A DNA stretch of 64,000 nucleotides, taken from the NCBI GenBank assembly GCA_041389525.1, contig JAWKRR010000015.1, forward strand, positions 1 through 64,000, read 5' to 3'. The notes beneath the pieces were generated by a model that did not search any database, was not told the origin of the DNA, and saw nothing but the letters and a program-made list of their open reading frames with translations. Of the stretch, positions 8,097 through 15,474 are shown one piece after another. The position numbers and the translations under genes are program-made. The stretch comes from JACKFB01 sp041389525 (lineage in GTDB: Bacteria > Myxococcota_A > UBA9042 > PHBI01 > JACKFB01). The first letter of the stretch is position 1, and the number at the start of each line of letters is the position of its first letter.

Positions 8097-9130
8097 TGGT
8101 GAGCCCCGTCGAAGACCCTTCGCAGCCGAAGCCCCGCGACCGCGCCAGAGACCCCGAGCTGGCCGACCTCACCGACGCGCCCTTCGAGCTCTTCGAGTCC
8201 GAGCGCGACGTGCTGTCGCTCCGCGCCATCGGCGAGGCGCTGCAGGCGGCAGGCCGAATGACGGGCCTCGACGAGCTGGTGCGCATCCTCGACGAGATGG
8301 GCGCCGCCAAGGTCCGCGCCGCGCTGAGCCGCATCCTCTTTCAGCCTGCCGAGCGCGTCGTCGACCCCTTCGGCCTGGACGTCGAGTTCTACGAAGCGGT
8401 CTTTCCGCTCGTGCGCTGGATCCACGACCACTGGTTCCGCATCGAGACCACCGGCATCGAGCACATCCCCGACGCCGGCCGCGCGCTCATCGTCGCCAAC
8501 CACTCCGGCACCATCCCCATCGACGGCCTGATGGTGGTCACCACCGCGCACCTCAACCACGCCCAGGGCCGTCGCCTGCGCGCCCTGGTTGAGAATTTCG
8601 TCTACCACATGCCCTGGGTCGGCGCGCTCTTCGCCCGCGGTGGCGCCGTCCGCGCCTGCCAGGAGAACGCCACGGCCCTGCTGGAGGCCGACGAGGCCGT
8701 CCTGGTCTTCCCCGAGGGCGTCAAGGGCATCGGCAAGCTCTACAAGAAGCGCTATCGCCTGCAGCGCTTCGGCCGCGGCGGCGCCATCAAGCTGGCGCTC
8801 TCGACCGGCTCGCCGATCATCCCCTGCTCCATCGTGGGCGCTGAGGAGGCCATGCCCCTCATCGGCAAGGTCAGCTGGCTCGCGCGGCCCCTCGGCATCC
8901 CGTACATCCCCGTGACGCCCCTGATGCCGTTCCTCGGGCCGCTGGGGCTCATCCCCTTCCCGACGAAGTGGTTCATCGACTTCGGCGAGCCCATCGAGGT
9001 GGGCGAGCTGGGCCCCGACGCCGTCCACGACCGCGTCCTGGTCAACCGCCTCAACGAGCGCGTTCGCCGCGAGGTCCAGTCACTCATCGACAAGCGCCTC
9101 GCCGCGCGAAAGTCGGTCATCTTCGGATGA
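8096..9130 (+). CDS. PlsC-like lysophospholipid/glycerolipid acyltransferase
   Basis: 344 residues. The start ATG 8096 overlaps the SDR stop (TGATG). The acyltransferase core has the catalytic His136 in NHSGTIPIDG (Asp143; the loop is longer than in PlsC's HX4D, as in a known subgroup), FPEGVKGIGKLYKKRY (206-221) and PIIPCSIVGAEEAMP. Members of this family transfer fatty acyl groups to glycerol-phosphate-type acceptors at the inner face of the cytoplasmic membrane. The N-terminal 100 residues are charged and helical. The gene is translationally coupled to the SDR upstream and to the threonine aldolase downstream (ATGA), so the set is probably co-expressed. The true acceptor lipid is unknown. 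Confidence 0.88.
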   Translation: MVSPVEDPSQPKPRDRARDPELADLTDAPFELFESERDVLSLRAIGEALQAAGRMTGLDELVRILDEMGAAKVRAALSRILFQPAERVVDPFGLDVEFYEAVFPLVRWIHDHWFRIETTGIEHIPDAGRALIVANHSGTIPIDGLMVVTTAHLNHAQGRRLRALVENFVYHMPWVGALFARGGAVRACQENATALLEADEAVLVFPEGVKGIGKLYKKRYRLQRFGRGGAIKLALSTGSPIIPCSIVGAEEAMPLIGKVSWLARPLGIPYIPVTPLMPFLGPLGLIPFPTKWFIDFGEPIEVGELGPDAVHDRVLVNRLNERVRREVQSLIDKRLAARKSVIFG

Positions 9131-10158
9131 GCGGCGTCATCACGGCGGATCTGCGCTCGGACACGGTCACGCGCCCCAGCGCCGGGATGCGCAAGGCCAT
9201 GGCCGAGGCCGAGGTGGGCGACGTCTGTTTCGGCGACGACCCGACGGTGCTGCGGCTCGAGGCGGAGGTCGCCGAGCGCCTTGGGAAAGAGGCCGCGCTC
9301 TTCGTGCCCACCGGTACGATGTCCAATCAGATCGGGGTCGCGGTCCACACGCGGCCCGGCGACGCGGTCCTCATCGACTCGGGCGCGCACATCGCCCGCT
9401 GGGAGGCCGCCGGGGCCGCCGCGCTCTCCGGGGTTCAGCTCGTGATGCTGGACGGCCCGCGAGGCTTGCCGACGCTCGCGCAGCTCGATCGGGCCCGCTA
9501 CCCGGTCAGCCCCAAGGCGCCCCGCCTGAGCTTGCTGGCGATGGAGAACACGCACAACACGGCGGGCGGGCTGGCGCATGATGCTCAGGCGATCGGCGAG
9601 CGGGCCGCCTGGGCGCATGGGTTGTCCATGGGGGTTCACCTCGACGGCGCGCGCATCTACAACGCCGCCGCGTTCACCGGGCAGAGCGTGGCCGAGCTGG
9701 TGAGCTCGGTCGACACCGTCAGCCTCTGCCTGTCAAAGGGGCTCGGCGCGCCGATTGGCTCGGTGCTCTCCGGGCCCAGGGCGCTCATCGCCGAGGCGGA
9801 CCGCTTTCGCCATCGCTTCGGCGGCGGCTGGCGCCAAGGCGGAGTCCTGGCCGCCGCCGGCCTCTACGCGCTGGCCCACCACACCGCGCGCCTCGCCGAA
9901 GACCACGCCCGCGCCGCCGAGCTGGCCCGCGCGCTCGAGCGCTCCGGGGTCGCCACCGTGACCCACCCGGTCGAGACCAATCTGGTCTGCTACCGCATCG
10001 ACGCCGGCTTCGGCACCGCTGCCGAGCACACCGCGAAGCTCGCTGCGCGCGGCGTGTTCACCGCCCCCACCGGCCCCGACACCGGGCGCTTGGTGACCCA
10101 CAGAGACCTCGACGACGCCGCGGTGGCCCACGCCGCAAGCGTGCTGGCGAACCCATGA
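9127..10158 (+). CDS. ltaE: Low-specificity L-threonine aldolase
   Basis: 343 residues of a fold-type I PLP enzyme that cleaves L-threonine or L-allo-threonine to glycine and acetaldehyde. Signature features are DLRSDTVTRPSAGMRKAM at the N-terminus, VGDVCFGDDPTV, ALFVPTGTMSNQIG, MENTHNTAGG, HLDGARIYNAA (Asp and Arg contact PLP) and the Schiff-base Lys204 in SLCLSKGLGAPIGS. Length and motif order match the family. The start ATG 9127 overlaps the acyltransferase stop (ATGA), and the stop overlaps the Era start the same way. The enzyme may supply glycine; its position inside a GTPase/lipid operon looks incidental or growth-linked. Confidence 0.93.
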   Translation: MSGVITADLRSDTVTRPSAGMRKAMAEAEVGDVCFGDDPTVLRLEAEVAERLGKEAALFVPTGTMSNQIGVAVHTRPGDAVLIDSGAHIARWEAAGAAALSGVQLVMLDGPRGLPTLAQLDRARYPVSPKAPRLSLLAMENTHNTAGGLAHDAQAIGERAAWAHGLSMGVHLDGARIYNAAAFTGQSVAELVSSVDTVSLCLSKGLGAPIGSVLSGPRALIAEADRFRHRFGGGWRQGGVLAAAGLYALAHHTARLAEDHARAAELARALERSGVATVTHPVETNLVCYRIDAGFGTAAEHTAKLAARGVFTAPTGPDTGRLVTHRDLDDAAVAHAASVLANP

Positions 10159-11561
10159 GCGACAAGCCCACCAAGACCCCCCCTGCAAAGGCGCCCGCCG
10201 CCAAGAAGGCGCCCGCCGCCAAGAAGGCGCCCGCCAAGAAGGCCGCGCCCGCCAAGGCGGCGCCTGCAGAAAAGAAGGCACCGGCGGCGAAGAAGGCCGC
10301 GCCCGCCAAGGCGGCGCCTGCAGAAAAGAAGGCACCGGCGGCGAAGAAGGCCGCGCCCGCCAAGGCGGCGCCTGCAGAAAAGAAGGCACCGGCGGCGAAG
10401 AAGGCCGCGCCCGCCAAGGCGGCGCCTGCAGAAAAGAAGGCGCCGCCTGCGAAGAAGGCCGCGCCCGCCAAGGCCGCGCCTGCAGAAAAGATGGCCCCTG
10501 CGGCGAAGGCGGCGGCCGCGAAGAAGGCCGCGGCGAAGAAGCAGGCCGCCGCGCCGACCGAGGAAGCACCGCCCGAGATCGCGCCCGTCCCCGCACCAGC
10601 AAAGGGCAAGCGCGGCTCCGCTGGCGCCACTGGCGCGCCCGCCGAAGGACTGGCGCACCGCGCGGGCTTCGTCGCGCTGGTCGGGCGGCCGAACGTCGGC
10701 AAGTCCACGCTGCTCAACCAGCTGGTCGGCGAGCGCGTGGCGATCACGACGCCGAAGCCTCAGACGACGCGCGACCGCATCCGCGGCATTCGGACCTTCA
10801 GCGACTGGCAGGTCGTCTACGTCGACACGCCAGGCATCCACGAGGCGTCGACGCTGCTCAACCGCTACATGGTCGAGCTGGCCATCGGCACGCTTGGCGA
10901 CGCGGATCTCGTGTATCTGCTGGTCGACGGCGCGCACCTCGTCTCCAAACCCGCCGAGGTCATGGCCGAGACCGCCGAGATCGTCGGGCGAGTCCAGGCC
11001 GCGCACACCCCCTGCGTGCTGGTGGTGAACAAGGTCGACCGCCTCGGCGACAAGGCGCAGCTGCTGCCCCATCTGCAGGCCCTGAGCGAGCTGGACAGCT
11101 TCATCGCCGTGGTCCCGCTGAGCGCTCGGACCGGCGATGGCGTGGAGCGGCTGCACGACCTGACGCGGCCGCGCCTGCCGGAGAGCCCGCAGCTCTTCCC
11201 CGAGGACAGCCTGACCGACCGCTCGATGCGCTTTCTGGCGTCCGAGATGATCCGCGAGCAGCTATTTCACAGGCTCTCTCAGGAGCTTCCGTACCAGATC
11301 GCGGTGACCACGGACGCGTGGGAAGAGCGCGAGGACGGCCTGGTCGTGGTGTACGCGACGATTCACGTCTCTCGGGACGGCCACAAGGGCATCGTCATCG
11401 GCAAGGGCGGCGAGCGCCTGAAAGCGGTGGGGCGCGCCTCGCGTCTCGCCCTCGAGCGATTTTCTGAGCGCAGGGTGTTTCTCGACCTCCGAGTGCGGGT
11501 CGAGGAGCGCTGGAACGAGCGCGAGTTCGGGCTCAAGAAGCTCGGCTACAACGAGTCATAA
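10155..11561 (+). CDS. era: GTPase Era with long Lys/Ala/Pro-rich N-terminal repeat tail
   Basis: 468 residues, where typical Era has about 300. Residues about 170-468 are a complete Era: P-loop GRPNVGKST (177-185), the TTPKPQTTRDRIRG switch I, DTPGIH, NKVD, SAR, and a C-terminal KH domain with HKGIVIGKGGERLKAVG. Era binds the 3' end of 16S rRNA in 30S maturation. The first 160 residues are a low-complexity basic tail containing five 18-residue units (54 bp DNA repeats, 10236-10505), resembling histone-H1-like or TonB-like extensions. The start ATG 10155 overlaps ltaE (ATGA) and fits the repeat tail in frame. der follows after 5 bp. The tail could bind RNA (inference). Confidence 0.95.
   Translation: MSDKPTKTPPAKAPAAKKAPAAKKAPAKKAAPAKAAPAEKKAPAAKKAAPAKAAPAEKKAPAAKKAAPAKAAPAEKKAPAAKKAAPAKAAPAEKKAPPAKKAAPAKAAPAEKMAPAAKAAAAKKAAAKKQAAAPTEEAPPEIAPVPAPAKGKRGSAGATGAPAEGLAHRAGFVALVGRPNVGKSTLLNQLVGERVAITTPKPQTTRDRIRGIRTFSDWQVVYVDTPGIHEASTLLNRYMVELAIGTLGDADLVYLLVDGAHLVSKPAEVMAETAEIVGRVQAAHTPCVLVVNKVDRLGDKAQLLPHLQALSELDSFIAVVPLSARTGDGVERLHDLTRPRLPESPQLFPEDSLTDRSMRFLASEMIREQLFHRLSQELPYQIAVTTDAWEEREDGLVVVYATIHVSRDGHKGIVIGKGGERLKAVGRASRLALERFSERRVFLDLRVRVEERWNEREFGLKKLGYNES
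10236..10505 (+). repeat. Five tandem 54-bp repeats in the 5' part of era
   Basis: Units start at 10236, 10290, 10344, 10398 and 10452. The second and third are essentially identical; the fourth and fifth diverge slightly. Each encodes 18 residues of the type KKAAPAKAAPAEKKAPAA. Near-identity of the middle units suggests recent expansion or contraction by slippage or recombination. Confidence 0.92.
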
Positions 11562-11566
11562 TCGTC

Positions 11567-13318
11567 ATGTCCAAGCCTATCGTCGCCATCGTCGGACGCC
11601 CCAATGTGGGGAAGTCCACCCTCTTCAACCGGCTCTGCGGTCGCCGCGCCGCGGTCGTGCAGGACATGCCGGGCGTCACGCGCGACCGGCACTACGCGGA
11701 GGCGGTGTTGGTCGGGCGGCCCGTGGTGATCATCGACACCGGCGGCTTCGACCCCGACGCGGACGAGGGGATGCTGCCGGCCATGCGGGCCCAGGCGGAG
11801 ATCGCGGTGCGCGAGGCCGACGCGGTGATCGCGCTCTACGACGGGCGCGACGGGCTGCTGCACGCCGACGAGACGATCGCGCGCATCCTGGCGCGCTCGG
11901 GCAAGCCGGTATTTCACGCGGTCAACAAGATCGACGGCCCGCGGCACGAGGCGCTGGCGGCTGAGTTCTGGTCGCTGGGGGTCGAGGAGATCTACGCGCT
12001 GAGCGCGCTGCACGGGCCGGGCGTGATGGACCTCGAGGAGGCCATCGCCGACGCGCTGCCGCCCGTGGACCGGGACGCGGAGGCTGAGAAGCCCGCGCGA
12101 GCGACGGCGCGGGTGGCGGTGATTGGGCGGCCGAACGTCGGGAAGTCCACGCTGGTGAATCGGCTCTTGGGCGAGGAGCGCTTGCTTGTCAGCGACGTGC
12201 CGGGCACCACGGTCGACAGCATCGACACGTGGCTGGTGCGGCGGCCGGATCCCGAGGCGATCGCCAGGGCCGAGGCGGCGGTCGAGGCGGCGCGTGAGGC
12301 GCTGGAGTCGGCGCGGCACGGGCGGCGCGTGATGCTGGCGGAGGCGGAGGGAGAGGCCGGCGAGTGGGTCGAGCAGCCGGAGGCCGACTGGAGCGGGGTC
12401 CCGGACGAGGCGGACGACGAGGTCCAGATCTTCTATGGGCGCTTTTCGGCCACGGGCGAGACCTTCGGGGGCGGTGAGGACGACGAGGATGCGGGTGGCC
12501 CCGCCGAAGACGACGGGTTCGACGGCCCGGAGGACCCGCGTCTCGCCGACATCGACATCGAGGACAAGCGGTGGCGGGCGCCGGAGGACTTGGCGCTGCT
12601 CGAGGAGACGCTGCGCGACGCCGAGGAGGCGCTGCTGGACGCGCAGAGCGACCAGCGGACGATGCTCATCGACACCGCGGGGATCCGGCGCCGCAAGTGG
12701 GTGAAGACGCCCGTCGAGCGCATCAGCATCGTGCGCAGCTACAAGAGCATCGACCGCGCCGAGGTCTGCCTGCTGGTGCTGGACGCGACCGCCGGGGTGT
12801 CCGACCAGGACGCCAAGCTCGCCGGCCTCATCCAGGACAAGGGCCGCGCCTGCATCATCTTGGTCAACAAGTGGGACGCGGTGCCCAACAAGGACACCCA
12901 CACGGCCGGTCAGTACGTGAAGGCGATCCGGCGCGACCTGCAGTTCATCTCGTACGCCCCGATCATCTTCATCTCGGCGCTGTCGGGTCAGCGGACGCAC
13001 CGCATCCTGGGCACGGTCGACCGCGTGCGGACCAGCTACGGCCGGCGCATCGGGACCTCGTCGATCAACCGCTGGCTGTCCGGCGTCGTGCGCCGTCATC
13101 AGCCGCCGTCCTATCGCAGCAAGCGCCTCAGGATTTACTACGCGCAGCAGGTCGCCGTAGGGCCCCCGACCATCCTGCTGTCGGTCAACGACGGCAAGCT
13201 GATGCAGATGGCGTATCGGCGCTTCCTGCTCAATCAGCTGCGGGTCGGGTTCGGGTTCGAGGGCACGCCCGTGCGCTTTGTGCTGCGCGGGCGGAATCGG
13301 CTGCGCAAGAAGCGCTGA
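11567..13318 (+). CDS. der: GTPase Der (EngA) with acidic/coiled-coil insertion in G domain 2
   Basis: 583 residues; usual Der has 440-490. Der is the double-G-domain GTPase for 50S assembly. G1 has GRPNVGKST from residue 10, DTGGF and NKID. G2 has GRPNVGKST from residue 187, DVPGTT (T214/T215), then DTAG only at 369-372, NKWD, and a KH-like C-terminus ending in RGRNRLRKKR. Normally about 15 residues separate switch I from DTAG; here about 135 extra residues (about 228-362) intervene. The insert reads as helix (Ala/Glu/Arg-rich), a very acidic Gly/Asp loop (about 300-335) and a second Glu-rich helix, perhaps a coiled-coil hairpin projecting from G2. era is 5 bp upstream. No frame disruption is seen. 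Confidence 0.95.
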   Translation: MSKPIVAIVGRPNVGKSTLFNRLCGRRAAVVQDMPGVTRDRHYAEAVLVGRPVVIIDTGGFDPDADEGMLPAMRAQAEIAVREADAVIALYDGRDGLLHADETIARILARSGKPVFHAVNKIDGPRHEALAAEFWSLGVEEIYALSALHGPGVMDLEEAIADALPPVDRDAEAEKPARATARVAVIGRPNVGKSTLVNRLLGEERLLVSDVPGTTVDSIDTWLVRRPDPEAIARAEAAVEAAREALESARHGRRVMLAEAEGEAGEWVEQPEADWSGVPDEADDEVQIFYGRFSATGETFGGGEDDEDAGGPAEDDGFDGPEDPRLADIDIEDKRWRAPEDLALLEETLRDAEEALLDAQSDQRTMLIDTAGIRRRKWVKTPVERISIVRSYKSIDRAEVCLLVLDATAGVSDQDAKLAGLIQDKGRACIILVNKWDAVPNKDTHTAGQYVKAIRRDLQFISYAPIIFISALSGQRTHRILGTVDRVRTSYGRRIGTSSINRWLSGVVRRHQPPSYRSKRLRIYYAQQVAVGPPTILLSVNDGKLMQMAYRRFLLNQLRVGFGFEGTPVRFVLRGRNRLRKKR

Positions 13319-13345
13319 TTCGCGGCGGGGATGCGTCGCGCGCGC

Positions 13346-13492
13346 TCAGCCGCCCAGGCCGTGGTCGAGACGGAAGACGCGCGTGAGCAGCCAGCCGGAG
13401 ACTCGGCCGAGGGTGCCGCGCAGCAGCGTGCCCGCGAGCGAGGGCGGGGCGGGCGGGCGCATCGTGAGGCGTCGCGTGGGGAGGGTGTTCAT
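13346..13492 (-). CDS. Possible 48-residue small basic protein
   Basis: ATG at 13492, stop TGA at 13346-13348. On the minus strand a strong Shine-Dalgarno AGGAGA sits 5 nt before the ATG. The product is MNTLPTRRLTMRPPAPPSLA followed by a Leu/Arg-rich amphipathic segment ending DHGLGG; it is basic, with no clear signal or transmembrane helix. It lies downstream of, and on the same strand as, the FIST gene, separated by a palindromic element. The family is unknown. The case rests on the RBS and position only; a chance ORF is possible in DNA this GC-rich. Confidence 0.4.
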   Translation of the reverse strand: MNTLPTRRLTMRPPAPPSLAGTLLRGTLGRVSGWLLTRVFRLDHGLGG

Positions 13493-13553
13493 CGCGGTCT
13501 CCTGGGGACGAGGCGTCCGATGACGCCGGGTACAGGGGCGACGATGAACTCCT

Positions 13554-13568
13554 TAGGTTTCGAACCTA
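13554..13568. promoter_or_regulatory. Palindrome TAGGTT-TCG-AACCTA (possible operator)
   Basis: Perfect 6 bp arms around a 3 bp centre. It sits upstream of the 48-residue ORF and downstream of the FIST gene. Its core resembles the palindrome before the adenosine deaminase gene (20063-20091). Confidence 0.45.
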
Positions 13569-13590
13569 TTTCGCTGAGGTGAAAGGTTCG
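13561..13590. terminator. Hairpin downstream of the FIST gene
   Basis: CGAACCTaTTTC pairs with GAAAGGTTCG (one bulged A) around an 8-nt loop. It begins about 40 bp beyond the FIST stop. It could terminate FIST transcription or, with the overlapping 13554-13568 palindrome, form an alternative structure. There is no long T-tract. Confidence 0.4.
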
Positions 13591-13628
13591 CGCCTGCTCG
13601 GTGACGCCGAGGTGACGGGGCGCTCGAC

Positions 13629-14729
13629 TCAGGCGAGCAGGAGCAGGGCGCCGGAGAACCCGTGGACCTGGTCGCCGGCGATCTCGCCTTGGCCGAAGAA
13701 GCCGACCAGGGGGACGTCGTCCAGCGCGTCGGCGATGAGGTCCAGCTCGACGCCGGGGTCGTCGAAGAGGACCTGGCCCCGGGCCACGCAGGAGAAGTAG
13801 AGCGCGGCGGCGGGGGGGCGGCGGGAGCGGCGGACGAGGGCGGCGAGGTGGTCGTGCAGGTCGTTGCGGGCGGCGGCGGCGTCGCGGCGGACAAAGGAGA
13901 GCGGGGCGCCGGGCGTGGGGATGTGGCCGATGGCCAGGGCGCCGTGCTCGCGGTCGTAGCCGGTGAGCCCGCGCACCAGGAAGGCGTCGTGATCGCGCTG
14001 GGGGAGGCCGACCGCGACGAGGGCGCCGACGGCCATGCGGCGGATCTCATCGTCGTCGAGCGGCGGGGTGGTCGGGGCGACGCCGAGATCCTCGAGGAGC
14101 ACGCTGAGGGCAGGGCGATCGTCGAGGGTGACGATGACGTTTTGGACGGAGCGGGTGATGCGGTGGGGGCGGCCGAAGGGCTGGATGCCTTGGGCGACGG
14201 CGGTCAGGGTGTGGAAGCCGTGGTCGAGGACCAGCGCGGTGCAGCCGGAGGCCACGGTGCCGGCGGAGTCGAGCTGGGCGCTGGTGGTGCGGGTCGAGGT
14301 GAGACCGCCGATTCGGTAGGAGGAGCCGAGCAGGCCGTCCTCGGCGATGGCTGCGCGGGCGTGGAGCGGGTCGGTGTGGACGATGGTGACGCTGTGCTCG
14401 ACCGCTGGTGGGGCAGGGTGGCGCGCGTCGAGGCGTAGCTCGCGCAGCCCGCTGCCGGGCGCTGAGACGAGCATGACGGCCACCGCGGGCTCGTCGACGA
14501 TCTCGGAGCGGCCGGCGGCGACAGAGATGCCGACGGTGCCGGCGAGGGCGCGGACGCCGGTCTTCTCGACGATGCGGGCGCGGATCTGCTCGGCGGCGCC
14601 TGCCAGGTGATCGGTGATGTAGACGAAAGCGAGGTCGGGCGGGCGTTCGAGCCCCGAGGCCGCCGCGAGCGCGGCGTCGACGGCGGCGGGGGCGAAGGCG
14701 GAGCGGCCGAGTCCACAGGTGGCGCGCAC
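13629..14729 (-). CDS. FIST-domain sensory protein
   Basis: 366 residues with a GTG start at 14729, preceded by GGAG at 5 nt. It has the FIST N-terminal domain (LAFVYITDHLAGAAEQIRAR, GTVGISVAAG, AVAVMLVSAPG, LLGSSYRIGGLTS) and FIST C-terminal domain (LSVLLEDLGV, FLVRGLTGYDREHGALAIG, YFSCVARGQVLFDDPGVELDLI, PLVGFFGQGEIAG, HGFSGALLLLA). FIST proteins are cytoplasmic ligand sensors, thought to bind small molecules such as amino acids, often near signalling domains. Here the protein stands alone without kinase or GGDEF output, so any partner is elsewhere. It follows the small barrel gene by 13 bp on the same strand, suggesting co-transcription. Confidence 0.85.
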   Translation of the reverse strand: MRATCGLGRSAFAPAAVDAALAAASGLERPPDLAFVYITDHLAGAAEQIRARIVEKTGVRALAGTVGISVAAGRSEIVDEPAVAVMLVSAPGSGLRELRLDARHPAPPAVEHSVTIVHTDPLHARAAIAEDGLLGSSYRIGGLTSTRTTSAQLDSAGTVASGCTALVLDHGFHTLTAVAQGIQPFGRPHRITRSVQNVIVTLDDRPALSVLLEDLGVAPTTPPLDDDEIRRMAVGALVAVGLPQRDHDAFLVRGLTGYDREHGALAIGHIPTPGAPLSFVRRDAAAARNDLHDHLAALVRRSRRPPAAALYFSCVARGQVLFDDPGVELDLIADALDDVPLVGFFGQGEIAGDQVHGFSGALLLLA

Positions 14730-14742
14730 ACAGACTCCTCGG

Positions 14743-15315
14743 TCAGTCGGCGAAGAAGGTGAAGGTCAGGCTGACGTCGAAGGGGCCCAGGCTGTCGCCT
14801 AGCTCGGTCAGGCTGAGGTGAAAGCGGAACGCCGCGCCGAGGGCGAAGCGGCGGGTGGCGCGCCAGTCGAGGCCGACGCCCAGGTGGGCCGTGGGGTCGA
14901 AGGAGGGGCCGTCGTCTTTGAAGTAGCCGCGGGGGCCCTCGCTGCGGACGAGCAGCCCCAGGCCGCCGCCGAACCAGGGCACCCAGGTCAGCGCGTCGAT
15001 GGTGTAGCGGGCCTCGGCGAGCAACGCGCCGATCAGCTCGGGATCGACCCCGCCCCCCAGCCCGACGCCGACACGCAGCAGCCCGCCGACCTCGACGAAG
15101 TCCGTGACGGCGTAGCGGAACTCACCCTGGAGGTAGGGCGCCTGCCGGCGGACCGTCGCGTCGCCCTCATCGCTGCGCAGTGAGAGGTTGCCGACGCCGA
15201 AGCCCATCGCCCGCTCGCCCTTCTCGGCGCGGGCTGGCGCGGTCAGGGCCGCGGCAAGCATGAGCGCGGCGAGCGCGGGGCCGACCGGACGAAGCACGAC
15301 AATTCCTTTTCTCAC
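14743..15315 (-). CDS. Small outer-membrane beta-barrel protein
   Basis: 190 residues with a GTG start at 15315. The signal peptide (IVVLRPVGPALAALMLAAAL, cut after ARA near residue 30) is followed by alternating hydrophobic strands with aromatic girdles typical of an 8-stranded outer-membrane barrel: YLQGEFRYAVTDFVEVGGLL, GALLAEARYTI, WFGGGLGLLV, HLGVGLDWRAT, FALGAAFRFHLSL, FDVSLTFTFFAD. Family not recognised. A divergent promoter pair lies upstream (15348-15376 on this strand), and the FIST gene follows 13 bp downstream. Confidence 0.8.
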   Translation of the reverse strand: MRKGIVVLRPVGPALAALMLAAALTAPARAEKGERAMGFGVGNLSLRSDEGDATVRRQAPYLQGEFRYAVTDFVEVGGLLRVGVGLGGGVDPELIGALLAEARYTIDALTWVPWFGGGLGLLVRSEGPRGYFKDDGPSFDPTAHLGVGLDWRATRRFALGAAFRFHLSLTELGDSLGPFDVSLTFTFFAD

Positions 15316-15347
15316 GTGGGTCCGCGCGTCATCGCGGCGCGGCAGCG

Positions 15348-15376
15348 ATGATCGACGTCGACCCGAGGTGTGTCAA
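15348..15376 (-). promoter_or_regulatory. Candidate promoter for the small barrel gene
   Basis: Minus strand TTGACA (15376-15371), 17 bp spacer, GATCAT (15353-15348). The -35 is consensus and the -10 matches 4 of 6. It is paired back-to-back with the yfgM-like promoter. Confidence 0.55.
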
Positions 15377-15410
15377 TGCGGTCGCGGCGCTGGCCGCGGA
15401 CTTGCGCGGA

Positions 15411-15439
15411 TTGACAGAAACGCCTCCGTTGGCTATAGG
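15411..15439 (+). promoter_or_regulatory. Candidate promoter for the yfgM-bamB operon
   Basis: TTGACA (15411-15416), 17 bp spacer, TATAGG (15434-15439). The expected start of transcription is about 30 nt before the GTG at 15475. This is the best sigma-70-like match in the window. Confidence 0.65.
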
Positions 15440-15474
15440 CCCGCCCCTCACGCGGGACACCAAGAGAGGACGCC

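Larger units (their letters stand above)
13319..13628. other. Interval between der and the FIST gene
   Basis: 310 bp between convergent genes. It holds one plausible small minus-strand ORF (13346-13492) and two overlapping inverted repeats (13554-13590). I see nothing else. Confidence 0.6.

Noticed and set aside
10236..10505. Regular repeats as a CRISPR array
   Set aside because: The repeats are contiguous, without spacers, and code in frame for the Era tail.
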